The notes: a model not told the origin generated them from the letters alone. A DNA stretch of 64,000 nucleotides from CAVQGM01 sp963712065 (GCA_963712065.1 CAVQGM010000001.1:1426001-1490000), one strand, 5' to 3'. Shown: positions 1-7,736, counted from the stretch's first letter. A program made the numbers and translations.

Positions 1-1
1 G

Positions 2-637
2 TCGTCCGACCTCGGCTTCGCCGTGGTCGACCCCGAGGTCCTCGACCTCACCCGGGCGGCGGCGGAGGTGCTGGCCGGCGCCGCCGGCACCGCCCTCGTC
101 GACCAGGAGGTCACGCTCACCGACCCCGTCCGCACCTGGATGGGCGCCAACATCTTCACGAGCTGGCTCGACATCGAGCCCGAGCACTACCCCGAGCGGC
201 TGGGCGACATGACGCCGGCGGTGCAGCGGGCCCTCGAGTCGAGCGTCGACCGGCCGGTGCCCACGGTGGTGAAGAGCATGCGCCGGAGACTGCAGCTCGA
301 CGCCGACTGCGCCCGCATCTTCGAGCAGGTCGACCTGTTGCTCACCCCGACGACCGCGGTGCCCGCGTTCGCCGCCGAGGGCCCGTCACCGACGACGATC
401 GCGGGGCAGGACCTGCGCGAGCGCTTCGGGTACGCGGCCGGTGCCATGAGCGTGCCGTTCACCATGCTGGCCAACCTCTGCTGGAACCCGGCGTGCTCGG
501 TGCCCGCCGGCCTCACCGCCGAGGGGCTGCCGGTGGGACTGCAGATCATGGGTCGTCGCCACGCCGACGACGTGGTGCTGCGTCTCGCCCGCTTGTTCGA
601 GCAAGCCCAGCCGTGGCGACGCCGGGCGCTCACCTAG
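2..637 (+). CDS. Amidase signature family protein, C-terminal part (5' end outside window)
   Basis: The frame is open from the first bases of the window (SSDLGFAVVDP), so this is the last ~211 residues of a longer protein. The segment LLTPTTAVPAF followed ~60 residues later by SVPAGLTAEGLPVGLQIMGR is the usual C-terminal half of amidase signature enzymes (GatA-like, aryl-amide or short-chain amide hydrolases). The Ser-cisSer-Lys catalytic triad of this family lies in the N-terminal half and cannot be checked here. Substrate is not predictable: the fragment could be a GatA-like subunit or a stand-alone amidase. Confidence 0.9.
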   Translation, partial: SSDLGFAVVDPEVLDLTRAAAEVLAGAAGTALVDQEVTLTDPVRTWMGANIFTSWLDIEPEHYPERLGDMTPAVQRALESSVDRPVPTVVKSMRRRLQLDADCARIFEQVDLLLTPTTAVPAFAAEGPSPTTIAGQDLRERFGYAAGAMSVPFTMLANLCWNPACSVPAGLTAEGLPVGLQIMGRRHADDVVLRLARLFEQAQPWRRRALT

Positions 638-735
638 CGTCTGCTCAGAACCCCGGACCCCGGACCCCGCACCCGCAATCGGCATCGGGGTCCCACGTCA
701 CGGTCTGCGGGCCCGGGCGGCGGCGTGACGGACCG

Positions 736-1611
736 CTAGTCCTGGTCGCGGAGGAAGCGCTCGACCTCCTCGACGAGGCGACCGGGGTCGTCGTGGACGT
801 CGAGGTCCTCCTCGTCGTAGCGGTGCTCGAGGGCCCGCAGGTAGTCGAGGGTCTCCTCGTCGTCGGCCGCGACGTCGCTGACCTCGCGCTCGTACTCGGT
901 GGCCGCCTCGGCCAGGTCGTCGGTGTCGACGGGGACGTCGAGCAGCCGCGCGGTGCGCTCGACCAGGGCGAGGGCGGCCTTGGGAGACGGGGCCGAGGGG
1001 ACGTAGGTCGGCACCGCCGCCCAGAACGACACCGACGACATGCCCGCGTCACGGGCCGCGGTGGCCACCACCCCCGTGATCCCTGTCGGTCCCTCGTAGC
1101 GGGAGGGCAGCAGGCCGAGGCGGGCGGTGATCTCGTGGTCGTGACCGGTGCCGAAGATCGACACGGGCCGGGTGTGGGGCACCTCGGCGAGCAGCGCGCC
1201 GAGCGTGATCACCATGCGGGTGTCGAACAGGCGGGCCAGGCCCGTGATCTGCTCGCAGAACGTGCGCCAGCGGAGCTCGGGCTCGACGCCGACGAGGGTG
1301 ATGACGTCGGTCTTCGTGCCCGGCACCGTGACCGCCGACAGCCGGTTCTCGGGCCACACCACCTCGCGTTCGCCGTTGTCGCCGAACTCGACCCGGGGCC
1401 GCGTGCTGGTGAAGTCGTAGAAGACCTCGGGGTCGAGGCTGGCGAACTCCTCCGCTCCCCAGGCGTCGTTCAGCGCCCGCACCGCCGTGGTGGCGGCGTC
1501 GCCGGCATCGTTCCAGCCGGCGAAGGCGGCCACCAACACGGGGCCGTAGAGCTGCGGCCGACGGGACCAGCGCACGTGCTCGAGGCGCGGGTTGGGCACG
1601 GGGTCGGCCAT
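736..1611 (-). CDS. PAC2 family protein
   Basis: A 291-residue protein of the PAC2 (proteasome assembly chaperone 2-like) family common in actinobacteria. The N-terminal VLVAAFAGWNDAGDAATTA, the central VITLVGVEPELRW and ITLGALLAEVPHTRP blocks and the following GITGVVATAARDAG segment are typical. The C-terminal 60 residues are strongly acidic and look helical (DDLAEAATEYEREVSDVAADDEETLDYL). Actinobacterial PAC2 proteins are thought to assist proteasome-related complexes or to act as folded enzymes of unknown activity; no proteasome gene is in the window. The gene converges with the amidase upstream and is divergent from the citrate synthase gene. Confidence 0.88.
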   Translation of the reverse strand: MADPVPNPRLEHVRWSRRPQLYGPVLVAAFAGWNDAGDAATTAVRALNDAWGAEEFASLDPEVFYDFTSTRPRVEFGDNGEREVVWPENRLSAVTVPGTKTDVITLVGVEPELRWRTFCEQITGLARLFDTRMVITLGALLAEVPHTRPVSIFGTGHDHEITARLGLLPSRYEGPTGITGVVATAARDAGMSSVSFWAAVPTYVPSAPSPKAALALVERTARLLDVPVDTDDLAEAATEYEREVSDVAADDEETLDYLRALEHRYDEEDLDVHDDPGRLVEEVERFLRDQD

Positions 1612-1730
1612 GGGTTCACGCTACCGGGAAGGTGGGTCCGGCCGGGGGCCCCGCCCGGGGGTGGCCGGGCTCGCCGGTACGATGCTCGGGGGTCGCGAGC
1701 CGACGGGGCCCACCGAACCGGAGGGGGTCC

Positions 1731-3290
1731 ATGGCGGACAGCGTGGTGATTCGCACGGTGGGCGAGGTCATGAGCAGTCCGGCGGTCACCGCCGAAGCCG
1801 ACGAGACGGTGGCTGCCGCCGCCCGCCGCATGGTGGAGCGCAGGGTCGGCTCGGTGGTGGTCGTCGACGGGAACGAGCCGGTCGGCATCCTCACCGAGCG
1901 CGACGTCGTGCGGTGCGCGTCCTCCAGCAGTGATCCGGCGGGCGCGCTCGTCGCCGACTGGATGACGGCGGGCCCCGACACGTGTGGGCCCGACCAGTCC
2001 TGCGAGGTCGCCTTCCACCGGCTCGCCGACCACGGCTACCGCCACATCCCGGTGGTGGTCGGACAGGACGGCCAGGCCGAGCTCGTCGGCGTGGTCTCGT
2101 TGCGCGACCTGATGCGCGTCGCCAGCATCGAGCCGGTCACCCAACCCGGCACGCTCGAGGCCCCGAAAGGCCTGGCTGGCGTGATCGTCGCCGAGACCGA
2201 GGTCGGCGACGTGCGGGGGCAGGAGGGCTTCTACCACTACCGGCAGTACTCGGCGATCGACCTGGCCGAGCAGCGATCGCTCGAGGACGCCTGGTACCTC
2301 ATGTTCGAAGGTGCCCTGCCGACCCGCACCCAACGGGAGGCGTTCCTCGAGCAGGTGCGACCCATGCGGGAGATCCCGCCGTCGGTGCGCGAAGTCCTGC
2401 CCGCCATCGCCGCGGCGGGCGACGAGTTCGTGCCCCTCGACGCGCTCCGCACGGCGGTCTCGCACCTGGGTGCCGGCCTCGACTTCAAGCCCTCGCTCGA
2501 CATCCCGCTGCACGAGCTGAAGGGCGACGCGCTGCGCGTGTGCGCCGCCATGCCCACCTTGATCATGGCGCTGTACCGGCTGCGCAGGGGTGAGGAGCCG
2601 ATTCCGCCGCGGCCCGATCTCGGGTATGCGGCCAACTACCTGTACATGCGCACCGGCGAGGTGCCCGACCCCGACCTCGCCCGGGGTGTCGAGCAGTACC
2701 AGATCACCACGATCGACCACGGCTTCAACGCGTCGACGTTCACCGCCCGGGTGATCACGTCCACGGGCGCCGACCTCGGTGCCGCGGTGGTGGGGGCCAT
2801 CGGCGCGCTCTCGGGCCCGCTGCACGGCGGCGCGCCGAGCCGCGCCCTCGACATGCTCGACGCCATCGGCACACCCGACAACGCCGACGCGTGGGTGCGC
2901 GACGCCGTCGAGGGCGGCGACCGGATCATGGGCTTCGGCCACCGCGTCTACAAGACCGACGACCCCCGCTCGGTGCTGCTGAAAGGCGTCGCCCAGCGCC
3001 TCGGCGGGGACATGGCCGACTTCGCCGTCCAGGTCGAGCAGACCGTGGTCGACGTGCTCGCCGAGCTGAAGCCCGGACGACAGCTCTACGCCAACGTCGA
3101 GTTCTACGCCGGGGTCGTGATGGATCGTTGCGGGCTGCCCCGGGACCTGTTCACCCCGACGTTCGCGTCGAGTCGGGTCATCGGCTGGTGCGCCAACATC
3201 CTCGAGCAGGCCGCCGACAACCGGATCATCCGCCCGTCGGCCCGCTACGTCGGCCCCCCGCCGCCCGAGCCGTTGCCGCCGATCGCCTGA
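1731..3290 (+). CDS. Citrate synthase with N-terminal CBS-domain pair
   Basis: A 519-residue fusion. Residues ~9-130 form two CBS motifs (GEVMSSPAVTAEADETVAAA and IPVVVGQDGQAELVGVVSLR), a module that usually binds adenine nucleotides. Residues ~140-519 are a full citrate/2-methylcitrate synthase: His330 in DHGFNAST, His365 in GPLHGGA, the GFGHRVYK block, and NVEFYAG with Glu457 where many citrate synthases carry Asp. That Glu is, from memory, also seen in mycobacterial CitA-type enzymes. The reaction is condensation of acetyl- or propionyl-CoA with oxaloacetate. ATG at 1731 is chosen because a GGAGGGGG ribosome site lies ~4 bases upstream and the longer reading starts in low-complexity sequence. 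The CBS pair suggests adenylate-linked allostery (inference). Confidence 0.93.
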   Translation: MADSVVIRTVGEVMSSPAVTAEADETVAAAARRMVERRVGSVVVVDGNEPVGILTERDVVRCASSSSDPAGALVADWMTAGPDTCGPDQSCEVAFHRLADHGYRHIPVVVGQDGQAELVGVVSLRDLMRVASIEPVTQPGTLEAPKGLAGVIVAETEVGDVRGQEGFYHYRQYSAIDLAEQRSLEDAWYLMFEGALPTRTQREAFLEQVRPMREIPPSVREVLPAIAAAGDEFVPLDALRTAVSHLGAGLDFKPSLDIPLHELKGDALRVCAAMPTLIMALYRLRRGEEPIPPRPDLGYAANYLYMRTGEVPDPDLARGVEQYQITTIDHGFNASTFTARVITSTGADLGAAVVGAIGALSGPLHGGAPSRALDMLDAIGTPDNADAWVRDAVEGGDRIMGFGHRVYKTDDPRSVLLKGVAQRLGGDMADFAVQVEQTVVDVLAELKPGRQLYANVEFYAGVVMDRCGLPRDLFTPTFASSRVIGWCANILEQAADNRIIRPSARYVGPPPPEPLPPIA

Positions 3291-3291
3291 C

Positions 3292-3348
3292 GATCGACGT
3301 CGGTTGCGTACTGGGGCACCGTCGAGGTTCGTCCGTACGCAGTCGATC
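3292..3348 (+). terminator. Hairpin after the citrate synthase gene, possible terminator
   Basis: Two bases after the citrate synthase stop a split inverted repeat begins: GATCGAC (3292-3298) and TGCGTAC (3305-3311) pair with GTACGCA (3335-3341) and GTCGATC (3342-3348), with a 6-base bulge on the left. No T-run follows, so it is a candidate rather than a canonical intrinsic terminator. Confidence 0.4.
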
Positions 3349-3386
3349 CTGCGGGGTGCGGGCGCGGTGCGGTCTAGCGTGGCGTG

Positions 3387-3821
3387 ATGGCCGTCGAGAT
3401 CCGCGAGTGCACGGAGGTCACGTCCGACGTGGTGGCCGCGTTCGAGCGGCTGATTCCCCAGCTGTCCACGTCGAACCCGCCGCCCACCGCCGAGCAGCTG
3501 GCCGAGATCGCGGCGTCGCCGGCGACGGTGCTGCTGCTGGCCCACGAGGGCGACCGGATCCTCGGCAGCCTCACGCTCGCCGTGTTCCGGATCCCCACCG
3601 GCCTGCGGGCGTGGATCGAGGACGTCGTCGTCGACGAGGCAGCACGGGGCAGGGGGGTGGGCGACGCGCTGAACCGGGCCGCTGTCGACCACGCCCGCCG
3701 GGTGGGCGCCCGCACCGTCGACCTCACCTCCCGCCCGAGCCGGGAGGCGGCGAACCGCCTCTACCGCCGCATCGGCTTCGTCGAGCGCGACACCAACGTC
3801 TACCGCTACTCCTTGGATTGA
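3387..3821 (+). CDS. GNAT family N-acetyltransferase
   Basis: A 144-residue single-domain GNAT enzyme. The acetyl-CoA binding motif A is visible as IEDVVVDEAARGRGVGDAL, and the C-terminal NRLYRRIGFVERDTNVYRYSL is the usual last strand pair. It would transfer an acetyl group from acetyl-CoA to an amine; the acceptor cannot be inferred. ATG at 3387 is preferred over the in-frame GTG one codon earlier. It stands alone between the citrate synthase terminator and the small toxin-antitoxin-like patch. Confidence 0.85.
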   Translation: MAVEIRECTEVTSDVVAAFERLIPQLSTSNPPPTAEQLAEIAASPATVLLLAHEGDRILGSLTLAVFRIPTGLRAWIEDVVVDEAARGRGVGDALNRAAVDHARRVGARTVDLTSRPSREAANRLYRRIGFVERDTNVYRYSLD

Positions 3822-3845
3822 TCGGTTCGGCGGCGAGGGAGGCTG

Positions 3846-4229
3846 GTGGTTCAGACTGGTCGCAAGGCTGTCGAACCCGACCAGATCGCCAGCTTCGTGC
3901 AGTGGCGGGAATCGGCGCCCCCGTCCATCAGATCGGACCTGGGTGTGTGGTACTGGCTCGGGCAGGTGCTGACCGTCGACGTGCTCCTCGGCGTGGTGTC
4001 GGTGATGGTCCCCTCGCTCATCGAGCGGGATGGGGTGGTGCTCCTCCGGGAGAACTCCTCGGCCGAGGACTTCGACCGTTGGATGGAGCAAACGGGTCGT
4101 GACCGGGCGGCCGTGCAGCACCAGCTCAACCACGTCCACGTCCGTGACCTCGTCAGCGATCCAGAGGCCGTGCCGGGCCACGCTTCGTCGAGACGTGATG
4201 CCATGGGCAGCGCCTGGGAGCTCCAGTGA
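3846..4229 (+). CDS. Hypothetical protein
   Basis: A 127-residue open frame starting at GTG that I do not recognise. It has a central hydrophobic stretch (VLTVDVLLGVVSVMVPSLI) and a charged C-terminal half with several His residues. Third-position GC is lower than in neighbouring genes, and its stop overlaps by 4 bases (GTGA) a possible GTG start of the MNT nucleotidyltransferase gene, which suggests co-transcription and perhaps joint acquisition. No catalytic motif is evident. It could be a non-coding stretch that happens to be open, so confidence is moderate. Confidence 0.45.
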   Translation: MVQTGRKAVEPDQIASFVQWRESAPPSIRSDLGVWYWLGQVLTVDVLLGVVSVMVPSLIERDGVVLLRENSSAEDFDRWMEQTGRDRAAVQHQLNHVHVRDLVSDPEAVPGHASSRRDAMGSAWELQ

Positions 4230-4246
4230 TCGGGACCGGTAGATCC

Positions 4247-4543
4247 ATGACCATGAACGAGGGGCGTGCACTCGTCGAGGCGAAGCGGGACGAGATCAAC
4301 GAGGTCGTCCGGCGCCACAAGGGTCGGAGCGTGGCGGTCTTCGGCTCGGTCGCCCGAGGCGACGATCGTCCGGGCAGCGACGTGGATTTCATCGTGGAGT
4401 TCGAGGGCGGGAGCTCGCTGTTCGACCTCATGGCGATCGAGGAAGAGCTCGAAGCGCTGTTGGGGGTCTCCGTCGACGTGGTGTCTGCCGGCGGCTTGAA
4501 GCAGCGTGATGACCACATCCGGCGGGAGGCCGTTCCCCTTTGA
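4247..4543 (+). CDS. MNT-type nucleotidyltransferase (minimal, antitoxin-like)
   Basis: A ~98-residue minimal nucleotidyltransferase. The signature GSVARGDDRPGSDVDFIVEF supplies the GSxxxG...DxD catalytic motif, followed by SLFDLMAIEEELEALLGVSVDVVS. Members of this family pair with HEPN proteins (HepT, DUF86); MntA antitoxins adenylylate the HepT toxin. The stop codon overlaps the TTG start of the next frame, the normal MntA-HepT spacing, but that partner is only a stub here. ATG 4247 is chosen over GTG 4226 because it fits family N-termini better. Confidence 0.8.
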   Translation: MTMNEGRALVEAKRDEINEVVRRHKGRSVAVFGSVARGDDRPGSDVDFIVEFEGGSSLFDLMAIEEELEALLGVSVDVVSAGGLKQRDDHIRREAVPL

Positions 4544-4629
4544 GTCGCTCCGACGACGAGCGCATCGCCGACATCCTCGATGCCACGGCGGAGCTCGCTG
4601 AGCTCGTCTCCCGGGGCAAAGCTGCCTAG
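4540..4629 (+). pseudogene. HepT/DUF86 toxin gene remnant (N-terminal 29 codons)
   Basis: Starting at TTG 4540 the frame encodes MSRSDDERIADILDATAELA and nine more residues before TAG at 4627-4629. This closely resembles the N-terminus of DUF86/HepT (HEPN) proteins, which are normally ~110 residues with an R-x4-6-H catalytic motif further on. The sequence after the stop does not resume a recognisable HepT, so the gene is truncated, not merely interrupted. It follows its expected MNT partner with the usual stop/start overlap. Confidence 0.65.
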
Positions 4630-4726
4630 GACCTCGATGTGCTCGGGAACCGGGTCAACACCTCGAGCTACCGGAGGCGCCGCTCGGCCGGATCGGCTCG
4701 AACGTGAGGAGATCACCGTTCTGGTC

Positions 4727-4954
4727 ATGAATCCCAGCTGCGAGTGCTGCGACCGTGATCTGGACCCGAGCGGCCCGGGTGGGCGCATCTGCTCCTTCGA
4801 GTGCGCCTTCTGCGCCGACTGCGCTGAGCACCTGGAGGGATCCTGACCCCACTGCGGCGGTGGCCTCGTCGCCCGGCACGCCCGCGCGGCGGCGCTGCAC
4901 GACGCCGTCCCGACCGCCGTCGAGCGGGCGCCGGCGACGCACGCCTGCGGCTGA
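4727..4954 (+). pseudogene. DUF1272 family zinc-ribbon-like protein interrupted by in-frame TGA
   Basis: The frame from ATG 4727 encodes MNPSCECCDRDLDPSGPGGR and on through ICSFECAFCADCAEHLEGS, which is the DUF1272 pattern of paired cysteines. TGA at 4844-4846 ends it. Reading through, the frame continues as PHCGGGLVARHARAAALHDA to a second TGA at 4952-4954. Family members have a Cys at the stop position (C-P-x-C-G-G), so the TGA replaces an expected TGC/TGT. A nonsense mutation is the simple explanation; see the finding on selenocysteine. The short form would be a 39-residue peptide ending at 4846. Confidence 0.7.
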
Positions 4955-5056
4955 GCGCGCCCGCGACTCATCGGCCGGAGGATCAGGTCCCGTCAGCGGA
5001 TCGGGAGGCGAGCGCCATCCCGGCCACGAGCCGGATGCTGTGGTTCACTCCACCCC

Positions 5057-5164
5057 ATGTACGTCGGCATCATCATCTTCGCCGCCCTCGCCGCGGTGGT
5101 CGTCCTCGCCTTCCTGGCCTATCTGCAGAAGAAGAAGGCCTACGAGCGGGGCGAGGACGTCTGA
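5057..5164 (+). CDS. Small single-pass membrane protein (35 aa)
   Basis: ATG 5057 opens a 35-residue frame: one predicted transmembrane helix (MYVGIIIFAALAAVVVLAFL) followed by a short basic/acidic cytoplasmic tail (QKKKAYERGEDV). Hydrophobic composition and the positive-inside tail make chance unlikely. It lies 29 bases upstream of the DUF1622 membrane protein and may be co-transcribed with it. Function unknown. Confidence 0.55.
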   Translation: MYVGIIIFAALAAVVVLAFLAYLQKKKAYERGEDV

Positions 5165-5193
5165 GGCCCCGCCGACGGGGTCGGTGAGGGCAG

Positions 5194-5577
5194 GTGGACC
5201 CGAGCTATGAGGACGTCATCTCCGACGTCGTCAAGGGCGTCGAGGCCATCGGCGCCGCCATCATGGTGGGGGGCGGGGTCATCGCCCTCGTCGTGTACCT
5301 CGTCGCCGTCAGCCGACCGGAGACCCGCGACGGCGCCTACCGCCGGCTGCGGCGCTCGCTCGGGCGCGCGATCCTGCTCGGGCTCGAAGTGCTGATCATC
5401 GCCGACATCGTCCGCACGATCGTCGTCGACCCCACCTTCGAGAGCGTCATCGTCCTCGGGATCATCGTGGTGATCCGGATCGTCCTCAGCTTCTCGCTCG
5501 AGGTCGAGATCGACGGCGCGTGGCCGTGGCGGCGGGCCGCCGTCCAGCGCGGGACGGACCCTCCGAACGAGCGCTGA
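5194..5577 (+). CDS. DUF1622 family membrane protein
   Basis: A 127-residue protein with three hydrophobic segments (~residues 18-38, 60-78, 83-100). The pattern of an N-terminal helix, a basic loop with RRLRRSLGRAILLGLEVLII and the pair IADIVRTIVVDPTFESVIVL plus IRIVLSFSLEVEIDG is that of DUF1622 inner-membrane proteins of unknown function. Start is GTG 5194. The last 20 residues are basic and likely cytoplasmic. Its position just upstream of a two-component system may be incidental. Confidence 0.8.
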   Translation: MDPSYEDVISDVVKGVEAIGAAIMVGGGVIALVVYLVAVSRPETRDGAYRRLRRSLGRAILLGLEVLIIADIVRTIVVDPTFESVIVLGIIVVIRIVLSFSLEVEIDGAWPWRRAAVQRGTDPPNER

Positions 5578-5584
5578 CGACGCC

Positions 5585-5604
5585 CTCTTACCCGGCTCTC
5601 ACCG
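5585..5604 (+). promoter_or_regulatory. Direct-repeat operator upstream of the response regulator gene
   Basis: CTCTTACCC (5585-5593) and CTCTCACCG (5596-5604) form a direct repeat with 11-base spacing, just upstream of the response regulator start at 5617. OmpR/PhoB-class regulators bind tandem direct repeats of this period. The same CTCTCACCG repeat with the same spacing recurs before the secreted-protein gene at 7847, which supports a regulator-specific site and autoregulation. Confidence 0.6.
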
Positions 5605-5616
5605 TCCTGGGTCACG

Positions 5617-6315
5617 ATGGTGCCCGTGGGCGGCAGGGTGCTCGTGGCCGATGACGACCGGGCGATCCGGGAGTCGTTGGCGCGCGCCCTCGAGCTCGAG
5701 GGCTACGAGGTGGTCACGGCTGCCGACGGCGCCGTCGCTCTCGCGTCGGTGCACGACCACGCCCCGGACGTCGTCGTGCTCGACGTGATGATGCCGAACG
5801 TGGACGGGCTCACCGTCTGCCGCGTGCTGCGGGCCGAGCGCGATCGCACGCCGATCCTGATGCTCACCGCCCGCACGGAGACCTCCGACCGGGTGGCCGG
5901 GCTCGACGCCGGCGCCGACGACTACCTCCCCAAGCCGTTCGACCTCGACGAGCTCCTCGCCCGCCTCCGGGCCCTGCTGCGGCGGGCGAAGCCCGACGAC
6001 GACACCGATGATGCCGCCGCCCTCGTGGTGGACGACCTGCGCGTCGACCCCGCCGCCCGGCGGGCGTGGCGCGGCGAGCGGGAGCTCGACCTCTCGAAGA
6101 CCGAGTTCGACCTGCTCGAGCTCCTCGTCCGCAACGCCGGCATCGTCCTCGACCACTCCACGATCTACGACCGCATCTGGGGTTACGACTTCGGTCCCGA
6201 TTCGAAGAACCTGGCGGTCTACATCAGCTACCTGCGTCGCAAGGTGGAACAGGACGACCTCCCGCGCCTCATCCAGACCGTGCGGGGCGTCGGCTACACG
6301 GTCCGGGCGCCGTGA
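5617..6315 (+). CDS. OmpR-family response regulator (MprA-like)
   Basis: A 232-residue regulator. The receiver domain (residues ~7-120) has the acidic pair in VADDD, phospho-acceptor Asp56 in VVVLDVMMPN, Thr/Ser in MLTARTE and Lys in DDYLPKPFD. The C-terminal winged helix (~135-230) has ELDLSKTEFDLLELLVRNAG, the recognition region YISYLRRKVEQ and the wing VRGVGYTVR. Its stop overlaps the kinase start (GTGA), giving a classic pair. By architecture it resembles the mycobacterial envelope-stress regulator MprA. The direct repeats at 5585-5604 suggest autoregulation. Confidence 0.95.
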   Translation: MVPVGGRVLVADDDRAIRESLARALELEGYEVVTAADGAVALASVHDHAPDVVVLDVMMPNVDGLTVCRVLRAERDRTPILMLTARTETSDRVAGLDAGADDYLPKPFDLDELLARLRALLRRAKPDDDTDDAAALVVDDLRVDPAARRAWRGERELDLSKTEFDLLELLVRNAGIVLDHSTIYDRIWGYDFGPDSKNLAVYISYLRRKVEQDDLPRLIQTVRGVGYTVRAP

Positions 6316-7670
6316 GCCTGCGCGTCAAGCTGGTGCTCGCCCTGGTGCTGCTGTCGGCGGCGTCCACCATCGCGATCGGCGCGTGGAGCTACGCCGCCAC
6401 CGCCAACCGGCTCTACGACGAGATCGACCGCTCCCTGACCGAGGCGAGCCGCGAGGCGCCGCAGCGGCTCGAACGAGGTGGGGTCGACGTCGACGGCGAC
6501 GACCGGTTGCCGAGCCGGTTCACCCCGCCGGGCCGTCCGCTGGTGGAGGAGAACGTCGTCGTGCAGGTGATCGACACCCAGGGAGACGTGGTCGTCTCGG
6601 CGTCGGGCGTCGAGCTCCCCGTGAGCGACGACGACCGGGCCGTCGCCGCCGGCGTCGAGCGGGAGGTGCGCAAGGACGTCACGGTGGACGGCGTGCCGTA
6701 CCGAGCGGTGACGTTCTCCGTACCGTCCGGTGGCGCCGTGCAAGCCGCCCGCAGCCTGGTCGAGACCCAGCGGGTGCTGGACTCGCTGCGCACCGTGGTC
6801 GTCGTGGCCGTCGTCGCCGTGGTCGCCGCCGCCGCCGTCGTCGGGTGGCTGATCGCCCGCCAGGTCACCCAGCGGCTCGTGCGCCTGACCGATGCCGCCG
6901 AGGAGGTGGAGGCCACCGGTCGCCTCGACGTCGACGTCGACGTGGGCGGGTCCGACGAAGCGGGACGGCTCGGCGCCGCCTTCGCGGGCATGCTCTCCGC
7001 CCTCGGTCGGTCACGCGATGCCCAGCAACGACTGGTGCAGGACGCCGGTCACGAGCTCCGCACGCCCCTGACGAGCCTGCGCACCAACGTGTCGGTGCTT
7101 CGCCGCCACGACGACCTCGCACCCGACACGCGTGACCAGGTCCTCGAGGAGCTCGACGCCGAGACCAGAGAGCTCACCGGGCTGGTGAACGAGTTGGTCG
7201 ACCTGGCCACCGAGCGACGCGCCGACGACGGCGCGGTCGAGACGGTCGCGCTCGCCGCACTGGTCGAGCGCGTGGCCGAGCGGGCGCGCCGACGCAGCGG
7301 CCGGGTGGTGTCGGTCGACGGCGACGACACCGTGGTCGAGGCTCGACCGGCGGCTCTGGAGCGGGCGGTGTCGAACCTGCTCGACAACGCCGCCAAGTTC
7401 GACGAGAGCGGCGCTCCCATCGACGTGAGGGTGCGGGACGGACGGGTCGAGGTGTGCGACCGCGGCCCGGGCATCGACGCCGCCGACCTGCCGCTCGTCT
7501 TCGACCGGTTCCACCGGGCGGTGTCGGCGCGCAGCCGGCCCGGCTCCGGCCTCGGTCTGGCCATCGTGCGTGACGTGGCCGAGCGTCACGGCGGCACCGT
7601 GTTCGCCGCCAACCGCCCCGGCGGCGGCGCCTGTGTCGGCTTCGCCCTGCCGGTCGCCCCCGACGCCTGA
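6312..7670 (+). CDS. Sensor histidine kinase (MprB-like)
   Basis: A 452-residue HAMP-containing kinase starting at GTG 6312. Transmembrane helix 1 (~residues 6-26) and helix 2 (~159-181, VVVVAVVAVVAAAAVVGWLI) flank a ~130-residue extracytoplasmic sensor region. A HAMP segment follows, then the H-box VQDAGHELRTPLTSLRTNV with His247 as phosphorylation site, the N-box SNLLDNAAKFDE, the G1 box DRGPGID and G2 box GSGLGLAIVRDVAERHGG. It overlaps the response regulator by 4 bases. The signal is unknown; MprB-type kinases sense envelope stress. Confidence 0.95.
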   Translation: MSLRVKLVLALVLLSAASTIAIGAWSYAATANRLYDEIDRSLTEASREAPQRLERGGVDVDGDDRLPSRFTPPGRPLVEENVVVQVIDTQGDVVVSASGVELPVSDDDRAVAAGVEREVRKDVTVDGVPYRAVTFSVPSGGAVQAARSLVETQRVLDSLRTVVVVAVVAVVAAAAVVGWLIARQVTQRLVRLTDAAEEVEATGRLDVDVDVGGSDEAGRLGAAFAGMLSALGRSRDAQQRLVQDAGHELRTPLTSLRTNVSVLRRHDDLAPDTRDQVLEELDAETRELTGLVNELVDLATERRADDGAVETVALAALVERVAERARRRSGRVVSVDGDDTVVEARPAALERAVSNLLDNAAKFDESGAPIDVRVRDGRVEVCDRGPGIDAADLPLVFDRFHRAVSARSRPGSGLGLAIVRDVAERHGGTVFAANRPGGGACVGFALPVAPDA

Positions 7671-7708
7671 GCGGTCGCGTTCGCCGATCCGGCGGGCCCC
7701 GGGGACCG

Positions 7709-7736
7709 CTCTCACCGAACTCTCACCGTCTCACCG
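7709..7736 (+). promoter_or_regulatory. Repeat operator shared with the two-component system
   Basis: CTCTCACCG occurs at 7709-7717 and 7720-7728 (11-base spacing), with a third TCTCACCG at 7729-7736, ~110 bases upstream of the secreted-protein start. It matches the repeat upstream of the response regulator at 5585-5604. I infer that the regulator controls both its own gene and the downstream secreted protein. Confidence 0.6.

Noticed and set aside
1470..4271. A 933-residue minus-strand frame
   Set aside because: It lies opposite the citrate synthase and GNAT genes and has no recognisable motif.
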